From Treponema sp. Marseille-Q3903 (GTDB lineage: Bacteria; Spirochaetota; Spirochaetia; Treponematales; Treponemataceae): a stretch of DNA of 64,000 nt. This document shows positions 27,476 through 36,270 of this stretch, one piece after another. How positions within the stretch are numbered: position 1 is the stretch's first letter; every line of letters starts with the position of its first letter. The notes beneath the pieces were generated by a model that saw only the letters and a program-made list of their open reading frames with translations, was not told the origin of the DNA and searched no databases. The stretch covers positions 1,240,001 through 1,304,000 of the forward strand of contig NZ_JACSEU010000001.1 in NCBI RefSeq assembly GCF_014334335.1. The letters are read 5' to 3'. A program made the position numbers and the translations under genes.

Positions 27476-28423
27476 TTATTTTGTTATAGAGTTAGTCGGC
27501 GTTCCGTTTATAAAGTTTTTGAGATTATCGTAAGCGATATTTTGCAGCCTTTTCCTTGATTCAAGTGGTGACCACGCTATGTGCGGCGTGATTACACAGT
27601 TTTTTGCGGTCAAGAGAGGAGAATCTTTGTTCATCGGTTCTTGGGAAACGACATCAGCTGCATAACCTGCAATTTGCCCTGAGTTCAGGCAGTCTGCAAG
27701 TTCTTGTTCAACTACAAATCCTCCGCGCGCAGTGTTTATCAAATACGCCGATTTTTTCATCAGTTTTAATGAAGCCTTGTTTATTATATTTTTAGTTTTT
27801 TCTGTAAGAGGGGCATGAAGTGTGACTATGTCGGACAGCTGCATCATCTGTTCAAATGTTACAGATTTCGGCATTCCGTCCTGCGCTGTCCTTGTGCAAC
27901 AGATTACATTCATCCCGAATGCTTTTGCAATTTCTGTGACTTTTTTTCCTATCATGCCGTATCCGAATACTCCAAGAGTTTTTTCTGACAATTCCATCAA
28001 AGGTGATTTCCAGTAACAAAAATCCGGGCAAGTGATCCACTCGCCATTGTGAACGGAGTTGTTGTGAAGTTCAACTTGATTTGTAAAATTTAAGATGAAG
28101 CTGAATACATGCTGGGCGACGGAATTGGTAGAGTAAGAGGGAATGTTTGTCACTGTTACTTTATGGCGTTTTGCCGCTTCAATATCGACTACATTGTAAC
28201 CGGTTGCAAGAACGCCAACGTATTTCAGATTTTGACATGTTGCAAAGACTTCTTCCGTGATGTTGACTTTATTTAACAAAATCGCATCGGAATCTCCAAT
28301 GCGATTTATGACAAGTTCTTGAGGAGTGCGTTCATATACGGTTATATCAACCAAATCACTAAACTTATCCCAAGGCAAATCTCCTGGATTCACCGCATGA
28401 CCATCAAGTATCGTGAGTTTCAT
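27476..28423 (-). CDS. D-2-hydroxyacid dehydrogenase (glycerate dehydrogenase-like)
   Basis: 315 residues. NAD-binding Rossmann loop GVFGYGMIGKKV, catalytic Arg in INTARGGFVVE, Glu in the DVVSQEPMNKDSP segment and His in ITPHIAWSPLESR. The N-terminal MKLTILDGHAVNPGDLPW is characteristic of the glycerate/hydroxypyruvate reductase branch; substrate cannot be fixed by sequence alone. AAGGAA sits five bases before the ATG. It lies 27 bases after the small HMA-like gene and is probably transcribed with it. Confidence 0.88.
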   Translation of the reverse strand: MKLTILDGHAVNPGDLPWDKFSDLVDITVYERTPQELVINRIGDSDAILLNKVNITEEVFATCQNLKYVGVLATGYNVVDIEAAKRHKVTVTNIPSYSTNSVAQHVFSFILNFTNQVELHNNSVHNGEWITCPDFCYWKSPLMELSEKTLGVFGYGMIGKKVTEIAKAFGMNVICCTRTAQDGMPKSVTFEQMMQLSDIVTLHAPLTEKTKNIINKASLKLMKKSAYLINTARGGFVVEQELADCLNSGQIAGYAADVVSQEPMNKDSPLLTAKNCVITPHIAWSPLESRKRLQNIAYDNLKNFINGTPTNSITK

Positions 28424-28450
28424 ATTGTTCCTTGAATCGGATAGGGGAAA

Positions 28451-28654
28451 TTAATCTAAAACTTCAACACCACAACCGGAAATTGCAGAATTGATTGAAT
28501 CGATTACACTGTCATTATCGTAATCTACAAGAACTTGTGATTTTTCACAGCTTGCAACGCAGTTTGTAACTCCAGCAACGGCTGCAACAGCTGCCTGAAC
28601 TTTTCCAGCCGTCCCATCATCAAACATACCAACTACGTAAATCTTTTTCTGCAT
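28451..28654 (-). CDS. HMA-like small protein without the metal-binding CxxC
   Basis: 67 residues with the ferredoxin-like heavy-metal-associated fold: VVGM at 7-10, the long helix TAGKVQAAVAAVAGVTNC, a second strand pair (KSQVLVDYDND) and final helix INSAISGCGVEV. The canonical GMTCxxC is replaced by GMFDDGT, so the metal-ligand cysteines (positions 12 and 15) are Asp and Thr. Copper or zinc transfer is thus unlikely. GGAGT precedes the ATG. Co-transcribed with the dehydrogenase; function unknown. Confidence 0.78.
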   Translation of the reverse strand: MQKKIYVVGMFDDGTAGKVQAAVAAVAGVTNCVASCEKSQVLVDYDNDSVIDSINSAISGCGVEVLD

Positions 28655-28705
28655 ATTTTACTCCATAAAAGCATAATATTTAAATTTTTCATTTTTTATA
28701 GTTTT

Positions 28706-28734
28706 AATATATATTAAATGAATCCTTTTAGCAA
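28706..28734 (-). promoter_or_regulatory. sigma70-type promoter of the HMA-like gene
   Basis: On the minus strand TTGCTA (28734-28729), 17-base spacer, TATATT (28711-28706); start about 45 bases before the ATG. Confidence 0.7.
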
Positions 28735-28777
28735 TTGCAATCAGTTTCAATAATTGCTCATAATGTGGTATAAGCCT

Positions 28778-29521
28778 CTATTTTATTTGAACTTTTTGAA
28801 TTCCATAAGCGTAAGGAGCGACGGAATACGGTTCAAAATAAACGTAGATTTTTTTTCCATCTACACAAAATATTTCAAAATTACCTGCTTGCGGAAAAGC
28901 ACCTGTATTGATCATCTCTTGCATAAAATCTTTATCTGCAATATTTTTCAAGGCTTTATTGTCGTCTATAAGTTTTTTTGTCAGATATTTCCTGCTGATT
29001 GAAGAAATCTCATCGATTGTAAGCCCGGACGCTTGCACAATATTGATAAACTTGTTCTCTTTTACATTGTAATTAAGGGAAATTAGTGTTGTGTTTCCAT
29101 GTGCTCCTCCTGTAAAAATATATGTGTTCAGTAAAACGCTTATCACTTGATCCGATTTTGATACTTCAAAAGTTGTGTTGTATTCAAACGGCGGCAGCTT
29201 TGTTTCTAAATCGTTGTGAGAATTGATTGTGTTTATCTGCTCCCATTCATTTTTTGAATAAGATTTGAAATTTTTATAATTGCTGTTGACCATGTTTGAT
29301 ATATAGCGGTTTAATTCGGAATATTTTGTAAATTCCGGGTATTTTATTTTTGTTTTGAGATAACTAATGTTTTCAGAAATATCTATTGTTTTATATTCAG
29401 CATTTAATCTCGAGTGAAAAAGAGAATTTCCGTTTACATTATTTGTTATGCAAGATGTAAGCGATAAAATACAAAAAATAAAAATGAATAAAAAAAATAC
29501 TCGACTATAAAATCTTTTCAA
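28778..29521 (-). CDS. DUF3298-type lipoprotein
   Basis: 247 residues from TTG at 29521, chosen because AGAGG is six bases upstream and the signal peptide then begins MKRFYSRVFF; seven more codons are open upstream. Lipobox LTSC. The C-terminal half shows the DUF3298 (RsiV/PdaC-like) pattern: FTGGAHGNTTLISLNY and YFEPYSVAPYAYGI. In RsiV this domain binds lysozyme; here the ligand is unknown. It begins 25 bases after the symporter stop, so it may be the tail of the galactoside operon. Confidence 0.8.
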   Translation of the reverse strand: MKRFYSRVFFLFIFIFCILSLTSCITNNVNGNSLFHSRLNAEYKTIDISENISYLKTKIKYPEFTKYSELNRYISNMVNSNYKNFKSYSKNEWEQINTINSHNDLETKLPPFEYNTTFEVSKSDQVISVLLNTYIFTGGAHGNTTLISLNYNVKENKFINIVQASGLTIDEISSISRKYLTKKLIDDNKALKNIADKDFMQEMINTGAFPQAGNFEIFCVDGKKIYVYFEPYSVAPYAYGIQKVQIK

Positions 29522-29546
29522 AACAGACCTCTGTTTGTGCAAGTTA

Positions 29547-30926
29547 TCATACTTTTTTAACTGAATTGATTATATCACAGACTTTCTTTTCGTTGAAGAA
29601 AGAAATTATAATTCCTCCTGCAACACAGCATGCGGCTGATGTAAAAGCGACTATTCTGTAGCCAACCCCGTCAGTGCCGAGAGTTGCTAATGATGTGAAC
29701 ATAAGCAATGCGAGGCTTTGTCCTGCTTTCATGGCGAATGTCCTCGCTGCATAAAACATTCCGCTGCGGTTTTCTCCTGTCACAATTTCATCACTCTGAG
29801 CGATATCTGCAACAATTGTCTGTGGAATTATTCCAAATATTGCCTGCGGAAACGAGCCTATCACGACGATTACAACCGCCTGAACCAAAACAGGAAGTCC
29901 CAATATTTTCCCCGAAAGACCAGTGATTGTGAATGTCAAAAAGAATCCGACAAAAGCAGCTACGAGGAGTTTTTTCTTTCCAAATCTTGCGTTCATCTTT
30001 GTCACAAACGGATAAAAGCAGAGCGAGAGAAATGTGAGTCCGCCGAACATTATTGTCGTCCATGCTACGTCTAAGCCCAAAAGCGTTTTTGTTGTGACAA
30101 AAAACGGCAGACCTGTCTGGAACATCGCTATTCCAAAAAAGTATATGATATCCTGATAGACAAAAACGCGGAAGTTTTTATTTTTAAATGTTTTTGCAAG
30201 GGATGAAAACATGTTTAATTCGCTAGGCTTCGCATCACAATAATCTCTTTCATTTATTCCAAATGCGGGGACAAGCATAAAAACTGTCGCTATGATTGCT
30301 AGAATAGCAAAAGCGATTCTCATTGCAGGGACAAGTTCCATCCCAGTGGCAACTAACGATTTCCAGATATAAGGAGCTGTATAACCTGTACATGTTCCTA
30401 CTATGAATGTAAGTGAAATCGACATTGAGAGTTTTAATTTTTCATCCTGATTGTGTGGAAGCTCTGCAAGCAACGATGTGTAAGGAGTGCAATAACAAGT
30501 TATCAAAAAATAATATCCGAGCACAGTTATCAAAACCCAAGCGCTGTTGAGCGCACTTATTTTTTGAACAGGAGCGCAAAAAACAAGCAAAAAAACAAGC
30601 CCAAGCGGAATTGCCGAAAATCGCATAAATGGGATACGCCTTCCTAGTTTGCTTTTGCATTTATCTGACCAACTTCCAACTAGAGGGTCTGTAACTGCGT
30701 CGAATATACGGCCTACAGCTGTAACAACACCGATAATTGTAAAAACTCCAAGAACGATTCGCCCTTGTGGAACAAGAGGAATCATTCCGTCTGCTAAAGC
30801 CTCAAGATTCGGCTGGTAGAAATACACGAGCCATGACGCAATTAGACCGCTCAGGATTGACCATCCGAGTTGACCGATTGCATAACACCACATCTTTCCT
30901 TTTGTCAAAGATCTCATGTTTTTCAA
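29547..30926 (-). CDS. GPH-family sugar:cation symporter (MFS)
   Basis: 459 residues with 12 hydrophobic helices. The glycoside-pentoside-hexuronide (MelB) signature is present: RIFDAVTDPLVGSWSDK with the cation-site Asp residues in helix II, and SKLGRRIPFMRF in the loop after it. The family imports galactosides, xylosides or glucuronides with Na+ or H+. Placement after an alpha-galactosidase gene makes an alpha-galactoside the best guess. The TetR gene lies 23 bases upstream. Confidence 0.88.
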   Translation of the reverse strand: MKNMRSLTKGKMWCYAIGQLGWSILSGLIASWLVYFYQPNLEALADGMIPLVPQGRIVLGVFTIIGVVTAVGRIFDAVTDPLVGSWSDKCKSKLGRRIPFMRFSAIPLGLVFLLVFCAPVQKISALNSAWVLITVLGYYFLITCYCTPYTSLLAELPHNQDEKLKLSMSISLTFIVGTCTGYTAPYIWKSLVATGMELVPAMRIAFAILAIIATVFMLVPAFGINERDYCDAKPSELNMFSSLAKTFKNKNFRVFVYQDIIYFFGIAMFQTGLPFFVTTKTLLGLDVAWTTIMFGGLTFLSLCFYPFVTKMNARFGKKKLLVAAFVGFFLTFTITGLSGKILGLPVLVQAVVIVVIGSFPQAIFGIIPQTIVADIAQSDEIVTGENRSGMFYAARTFAMKAGQSLALLMFTSLATLGTDGVGYRIVAFTSAACCVAGGIIISFFNEKKVCDIINSVKKV

Positions 30927-30949
30927 TCCTCCGGTTTTTCTATATAAAA

Positions 30950-31615
30950 TTATGCTTTAATTCCTGCAATCAAAATTTTTGCGAGAAGGGCGAGCTGCTC
31001 TGCGCCATTTGTCTTTGAGTCGATTGAAAGCATATTTTTGTTCAAAGTGAGTTTTTGAGCCGTGCTGAAAAGCGAATGCATCGTTGTGAAATAAAGCTTC
31101 TCTTCATCTTTTGCATATTTTTTATCAATAGAGCCGTCTTCAATCCCTTTATTGATTGCTTTTGAAACAACTTCCTGAACTGTGCCAATCATCTTTTCAT
31201 AATCAACAAGCCGTTCCTGTGCAATTTTTGTACGAACTGCATAAGAGTCAAAAAAATAAATAAAACGCAGAAAGTCCGGCGCATTTTCAAAAAGTTTTAC
31301 AAATTTTCCAAAGATAAAATCAAGCTGTTCAAGTCCTGTCTTAACTTCATAATCAGCGCTTTCGATTTCCGGCATGATATCTTCTTTTTGGTTTTCCCAT
31401 GCCCACATAGCAGTCTTTATTGCAATTTCATCTTTTGTTTCGTAATAACGGTAAAGCGATGCAACTCCGATTTCGGCATCTTTTGCAATATCTGTCATTG
31501 CGATTGTGTCGATCCCTTTTTCAGAAAAAAAAGTGAAAGCGCTCTGCAAGATTCTGTTTTTCCTCAAATTTTTAATCTCGTCTTTATCCTCTAAAAGTTT
31601 TTCTTTTTCTGTCAT
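30950..31615 (-). CDS. TetR-family regulator
   Basis: 221 residues from the ATG at 31615, preceded by GGAGAAAG at seven bases; the frame is open to 31636, overlapping the preceding stop. The N-terminal helix-turn-helix reads ILQSAFTFFSEKGIDTIAMTDIAKDAEIGVASLYRYYETKD, here split as ILQSAFTFFSEKG and TDIAKDAEIGVASLYRYY. The C-terminal ligand domain is not recognisable. Likely the autorepressor of the operon, with the inverted repeat at 34850-34866 as the obvious site (inference). Confidence 0.88.
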   Translation of the reverse strand: MTEKEKLLEDKDEIKNLRKNRILQSAFTFFSEKGIDTIAMTDIAKDAEIGVASLYRYYETKDEIAIKTAMWAWENQKEDIMPEIESADYEVKTGLEQLDFIFGKFVKLFENAPDFLRFIYFFDSYAVRTKIAQERLVDYEKMIGTVQEVVSKAINKGIEDGSIDKKYAKDEEKLYFTTMHSLFSTAQKLTLNKNMLSIDSKTNGAEQLALLAKILIAGIKA

Positions 31616-31635
31616 AACTTTCTCCATATTTGACA

Positions 31636-33096
31636 TTATTTTGCCATATTTATAGCGGCATTTACAGCATTATATGCGCCGTCATAAATTCCCATTTTTT
31701 TATTTTTTAATATATTACAACAAATATCGACTATTATTGAATGATTTTTCATTATCAAATCAATCATAAAGCATGCGTATTCAGGAGTTTCGCATTCTTG
31801 AGTTCCGTCTCCAATCTCGACAGAATGAATTGCGCCCCACATTTCATGACCACCGATACGTTTGATAAAAAGTTTCGGAACAGGATAAAAAGAAAGCTCG
31901 CTCGGTTTTGTGACAAGAATATCTGTTGCCCTGATCAAAAGATTTGTGATGTAGACTGCTGCAAAAATATCATTGTTGAAAAATACATGAATTCCGCTGG
32001 AAGAAAAATCATCGGTGTTAGAGACAGCTTTGTCTGCAAAATCGATTTGCTCTTTCCAGTTGTCGAAGTGGGGATGGAACAGTTCTTGTCCGCCGAGCTC
32101 AATGATTCTTTTTTCCATATTTTCCCATACATCGAGATGGTCCCCGCAGTTTAAATATATGCACGCTTTTTCCTGCTTTACATAAGGAATCAGCGCTTTT
32201 ATAATTTTTGCAAAAAAATCACATTGAGCGCCAGCCCCACCGATCGAAAGAAGGAATCTAAGCGGTTTTTTGTTTGTTGCACGGTCGCACCTTTTTTCGC
32301 AGTCTTCTTCAATATTTTGAACAAGTTCATCGTCGACATAATGCCCGGTGTAAATAATATCTTTATCAGCCATCGGTTTTAATATTTTTTTACCGTCAAA
32401 GCCGTGCAGCGTTTTATATCCGAAATAACAGTTATAAGTTTGAACAGTGTGGAGCGCCCCTTCTGCAAGATGAAGCGCCATCGGCCAGTTGTCGGGAATC
32501 GCATTTACGACATGTTTCATCCCTGCATGGATTGCAGCTTGAGCTGGCCAAACGTGAGTTGCCATAAAAGGCGTATCTTTTTGTATTTCACGGAAGATAG
32601 GAGTCATCAGCTCTGCATTTTTTTGGTCGCCGACATTGTATGAAAGTTTTTTAAAACCATTGTAGTTTAAAGGCTCCCATACGATTTTATTGAACAAAGA
32701 ACATTTTTGAGAGAGACGAGAGCCTTTTGAATATAGATAATTTTGATAAGAGATTATTTTTGTGCAAGTTGTCTGTGGAAACGAGTTGAGGTCGAGCCAA
32801 AGCGGAGTGTATCCGAGTCTATGCGCTGCTGATGCCATCGCCATTGAGATTCTGTAATGACCGAAACCCATCCGTATATTGCCGATGATTATAGGTTTTT
32901 CAGGCATAGCGAGATTTTTTTCATCAGCTATGACTATATTTTTTGCGCCGAAATGACTTGTGATTACAGAATTGTCCTCGAGCCCGAGATGATATTCTTT
33001 GTTCCTATCGTCTCCAAACTTTTTGATGAATTTTTTTTGTCTTTTTATAGCTTTATTTTCAGCTTTTCTGCTTACACGGTTTCCAAATATTTCCAT
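31636..33096 (-). CDS. GT-B-like protein of unknown function
   Basis: About 487 residues. I do not recognise a named family. After a basic N-terminus comes IIIGNIRMGFGHYRISMAM, resembling the G-x-G-H acceptor-site loop of GT28/MGDG-synthase-type GT-B enzymes, with ALHLAEGAL and, later, LLSIGGAGAQCDFF (second Rossmann glycine loop) and LVTKPSELSFYPVP, like the donor-site of such enzymes. No signal peptide. Start is uncertain: GAGG lies 5 bases before a TTG at 33102 and 11 before the ATG at 33096; a GTG at 33123 lacks a site. Sits between alpha-galactosidase and TetR in one operon, suggesting synthesis or phosphorolysis of a galactosyl product (inference). Confidence 0.6.
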   Translation of the reverse strand: MEIFGNRVSRKAENKAIKRQKKFIKKFGDDRNKEYHLGLEDNSVITSHFGAKNIVIADEKNLAMPEKPIIIGNIRMGFGHYRISMAMASAAHRLGYTPLWLDLNSFPQTTCTKIISYQNYLYSKGSRLSQKCSLFNKIVWEPLNYNGFKKLSYNVGDQKNAELMTPIFREIQKDTPFMATHVWPAQAAIHAGMKHVVNAIPDNWPMALHLAEGALHTVQTYNCYFGYKTLHGFDGKKILKPMADKDIIYTGHYVDDELVQNIEEDCEKRCDRATNKKPLRFLLSIGGAGAQCDFFAKIIKALIPYVKQEKACIYLNCGDHLDVWENMEKRIIELGGQELFHPHFDNWKEQIDFADKAVSNTDDFSSSGIHVFFNNDIFAAVYITNLLIRATDILVTKPSELSFYPVPKLFIKRIGGHEMWGAIHSVEIGDGTQECETPEYACFMIDLIMKNHSIIVDICCNILKNKKMGIYDGAYNAVNAAINMAK

Positions 33097-33132
33097 TTGC
33101 AAAATTACCTCAAACTTGCTCACTTTTTTTAG

Positions 33133-34779
33133 TTATTTATTTTCTAAAATTTTTATGTATCGATTTTTCCCGATATTGATTTCGCCTGAATATCTTCCCG
33201 ACTCACTGAAAATTGTGTAAAAATACTCGGAAACTTGCCGCAAACCGAAATTTTCATTTTCGTACTTTGCCCTGAATTCAAGAATTTCGTCTGTCAGTTT
33301 TTTTTCTTCTTCGCCGACAGATGCCGGATCATCTGAATACATGAACTGGCTTCCGAACAAAGTGTTTATTCCAGCAATCACAAACTTTTCTTCTTTTGTG
33401 AGCGAACATTTTTTGCTGCGGATAAATACGACATCGGGGTCATTTGCAAAAATTGTTTTATCCCACATAGCGTGTCCCAGAGTGTCTTTTAGGTTCAGGT
33501 AAGCTTCGTTGCGGCCGTTCCACCCAATCAGCCGTGCCGATCTATTTTTCCAGTGTTCATAAGTGTCGCAGCCGATCCTCGAAAGCGGAAGATATTTAAA
33601 AGAGAGTTCAAAAGGAGCTCCGCACCCCAGATAGTAGACATTTTTGCCGTCTTTTGTCGTTTTTTTGCATGTGATTTTCTTCAATGCGTTGTCATATATT
33701 TTGTAACTTGGAGATTTATTTGTATAATTGCCAAAAAGCATTCCGCTGTAAAGAAAGTCGAGCTTTATGTAACGAAATCCCCATTCATCTATTATTTTGT
33801 CCATCAAATTGACTAGGTGTTCAAGAACGTCGTCTCGGCTCAAATCCAGACAGTAAAAAGTCCCATCAGAGCCCCAAAGCGGATTGTATCCTGCATCAAC
33901 AAGTTCTCCTTTTGAATCGCGCAAAAGCCATTGAGGGTGTTTTTCAGCAGTTTTGCTTCGTGAATCTATTATAAAAGGAGCGCACCAGATGCCCGGAATG
34001 TAATTTTTACTTTCGATTTTTTCTGCAAGATATTTTAATCCTGATGGAAATCTGTCGTCGCGCGAATCCCAATCTCCGAGAGACTGTTCCCAACCGTCAT
34101 CAATCTGAAAAATTAAAGAGCTGTACGCGCCTTTTGAGATGATATTTTCGGTCTCTTTAAGCGCCGTCAAATCGTCTTCAATCAATTTCTGATTTATATT
34201 TGAGTAGTGATTGTACCAGCTTTCCCAGCCGCCGAAATTGTTTCCGAGCGATTTAATCTGCTCAAAGTGATTTTTGCCGAAAGCTGTGCCGAGTTTTTCC
34301 TTGCATTCAAAATATGAATTCGCCGTAAAAATTTCGATTTCCGCAGTTATATCATTTTTTTTCCAGTCAGCGTCTTTGTCGCATATTTCAATGCTGATTT
34401 TGTTTTCTTTTCTATTAAAAATAAACTGTACGGGCGGGAGCGCTTTGTCTTTATTTCCAACTGATGCAAAAACTGCGTAGAAATTATTCCAGCGAAGGTA
34501 AGTTACAAACTGCCCAGTCACAATATTTTTTGAGCATTTTGTTTCAGATTCAGGAAAAACAAGATATTTATTCCAGCCTTTTATAAAGCGGCACTTCAAC
34601 GAAAGCTGTTTTTTATCGGGCATGATTTCATATCCTGGATTCCAGCTTTGCCATCCTCCGATATTTATAAAAGCATCTGAAAGTTTGACCTTATCTCCAA
34701 TTATATCTTTTAGCTCAATGATGTCGACAATTGAATTTGATAAAGCTTTATAATCATGATGTGCAAAATAGCGTTTCAT
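33133..34779 (-). CDS. Alpha-galactosidase (GH36)
   Basis: 548 residues, close to the compact GH36 enzymes such as that of Thermotoga. It has WQSWNPGYEI near the N-terminus, FQIDDGWEQSLGDW at the barrel entrance, nucleophile D341 in IKLDFLYSG and acid/base D405 in RIGCDTYEHW. No signal peptide, so it acts on imported galactosides, consistent with the symporter in the same operon. GAGG is five bases before the ATG. First gene of the operon. Confidence 0.92.
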   Translation of the reverse strand: MKRYFAHHDYKALSNSIVDIIELKDIIGDKVKLSDAFINIGGWQSWNPGYEIMPDKKQLSLKCRFIKGWNKYLVFPESETKCSKNIVTGQFVTYLRWNNFYAVFASVGNKDKALPPVQFIFNRKENKISIEICDKDADWKKNDITAEIEIFTANSYFECKEKLGTAFGKNHFEQIKSLGNNFGGWESWYNHYSNINQKLIEDDLTALKETENIISKGAYSSLIFQIDDGWEQSLGDWDSRDDRFPSGLKYLAEKIESKNYIPGIWCAPFIIDSRSKTAEKHPQWLLRDSKGELVDAGYNPLWGSDGTFYCLDLSRDDVLEHLVNLMDKIIDEWGFRYIKLDFLYSGMLFGNYTNKSPSYKIYDNALKKITCKKTTKDGKNVYYLGCGAPFELSFKYLPLSRIGCDTYEHWKNRSARLIGWNGRNEAYLNLKDTLGHAMWDKTIFANDPDVVFIRSKKCSLTKEEKFVIAGINTLFGSQFMYSDDPASVGEEEKKLTDEILEFRAKYENENFGLRQVSEYFYTIFSESGRYSGEINIGKNRYIKILENK

Positions 34780-34849
34780 TTGAGCCTCAGAACACGTCCG
34801 CCAAAAAGTGACTGGCTTTTGAGACAGCCTCCAGGAACTATTGTTGATG

Positions 34850-34866
34850 TGATAGTGTTACTATCA
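34850..34866. promoter_or_regulatory. Candidate TetR operator
   Basis: TGATAGT-GTT-ACTATCA, a perfect 7-base inverted repeat with 3-base centre, covering the predicted start site. The half-site ATAGTGT recurs on the opposite strand in the promoter spacer (34880-34886). Confidence 0.65.
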
Positions 34867-34871
34867 TACTC

Positions 34872-34899
34872 ATAATACCACACTATTACTGATTGTCAA
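34872..34899 (-). promoter_or_regulatory. Promoter of the alpha-galactosidase operon
   Basis: On the minus strand TTGACA (34899-34894), 16-base spacer, TATTAT (34877-34872). Start near 34865; leader about 85 bases. Confidence 0.82.
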
Positions 34900-34928
34900 C
34901 GAAAATATATAAATTTAACATACCTACG

Positions 34929-36174
34929 CTATTCCGCATACTTGGCTAGGATTTTCTCAATCTTGGGACGCGCTTCCATAAACAGCTCCACAACAACAGG
35001 ATCAAAATGCGTTCCAGACTCTTCCTCATATGATGCGAAAAGCGTCCTCCTTATCCATGGGCTTTTTGTAGCAGCGAGTGGAGACAAGGGCGTCAAAAAC
35101 GTCAGCCACAGCCATGATCCGAGCGGAAAGTGGAATTTCTTCCGCCGCATGCTGATACGGATAGCCCCGTCCGTCCCAGCGTTCATGGTGACTTGTCGCG
35201 ATTTCAGAGGCGATTTTTACATAGTTTTTGTTTTCAGCGATTCCTACTATCTCCTCGATTATGCGCCTTCCCTCTGTTGTGTGCAGTTTCATCTGGTCGA
35301 ATTCCTCATCGGTCAGTTTTCCGGGCTTTTTAAGAATGCTGTCAGGCACCACAATTTTTCCTATATCGTGCATTGGGGCGGCGCTTTTGATAAGCTCGAT
35401 GTACTGTTCGTCAATAATTCCGCGCCAAAGCCCATTTTCGTAAGCCTTCCTTGCGATTATCTCGACATAGGCGCTTGTCCTTAAAATATGGCTTCCAGTG
35501 TCTCCGTCCCGATTCTCGACAAGGCTCGCAAGGCTGTTGATTATCTGGTTCTGGAGAGAGACCAGCTTTTCGTTCTTTTTTTGGATTTCCCTTGTCTTTT
35601 CTTCAACCTGGAATTGTAGATTCTGCTCCGTGTGCCAGACTATGTAGGCGAATATGAATACGGCTAGGCATATTACAGAGCAGGAAAAAGACACGTTCAG
35701 AACTTTGAGAACAAACAACACTCTTTCTGAAATCTCATATCTTGGAGTAAAATAATGGCGAATCGTCTCAAGAAAGATGAAACCTATAGTGGAGATTATG
35801 CTGTAAAAGGCCGCGAGGGCAAAATGCCTGTCGAAAGTTATGAATGGCAGAATCCCCATCAACATTATGAAAAAGTGGAACGAGGCGTCTCCGCCAAGAA
35901 AATAGTCTGCAAGAATCTGATGGATAACAACTTCCACATAGGCAAACGCAAATGGAATCACAAATGTCTTTTTGCGAAATACGATTATTTGAAGAATTCC
36001 AAAAAGCGCGACGCTGAATATATTAAAATAAAACAAGGGGCGTACATTTAGACGAAGGAACAAAAAAAGCATTGAAATATGGTAAATCAATGAAAACGTA
36101 ATTGAAAAAATCGCCACCACCTTTGCATGCTTGAGATTAAGTATGCCGGCTTTGACTGTATCGAGTCGATTCAT
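34929..36174 (-). pseudogene. HD-GYP membrane protein with C-terminal frameshift
   Basis: The main frame (36174 to a TGA at 35026) encodes 382 residues: six to seven hydrophobic helices (about 15-190), a coiled linker and an HD-GYP domain with HDIGK, DEEFDQMKLHTTEG, HHERWDGRGYP and VFDALVSTRCYKKP. It stops after KEDAFRII, but the family's next block EEESGTHFDPVVVE continues in another frame to 34929. One extra base near 35028-35031 (ATCATATGAGG) restores the expected reading DAFRII-EEESGTHFDP. Either a recent mutation or a sequence error; about 33 residues are lost. HD-GYP enzymes degrade cyclic di-GMP. The 3' half looks more GC-rich than neighbouring genes. Confidence 0.85.
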
Positions 36175-36203
36175 AAAAAATCCTATTTAATATAAAATGC
36201 TCA

Positions 36204-36241
36204 AATTTTGTGGAAGACATCTGTGAGTATATCACAAAATT
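36204..36241 (-). promoter_or_regulatory. Extended -10 promoter inside a 9-base inverted repeat, HD-GYP gene
   Basis: TGATATACT on the minus strand (36234-36226) matches an extended -10. Perfect arms AATTTTGTG (36204-36212) and CACAAAATT (36233-36241), 20 bases apart, bracket it and the predicted start. Confidence 0.5.
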
Positions 36242-36270
36242 CAAAACTTTTGCTATTTTTGTTTTTAAAA

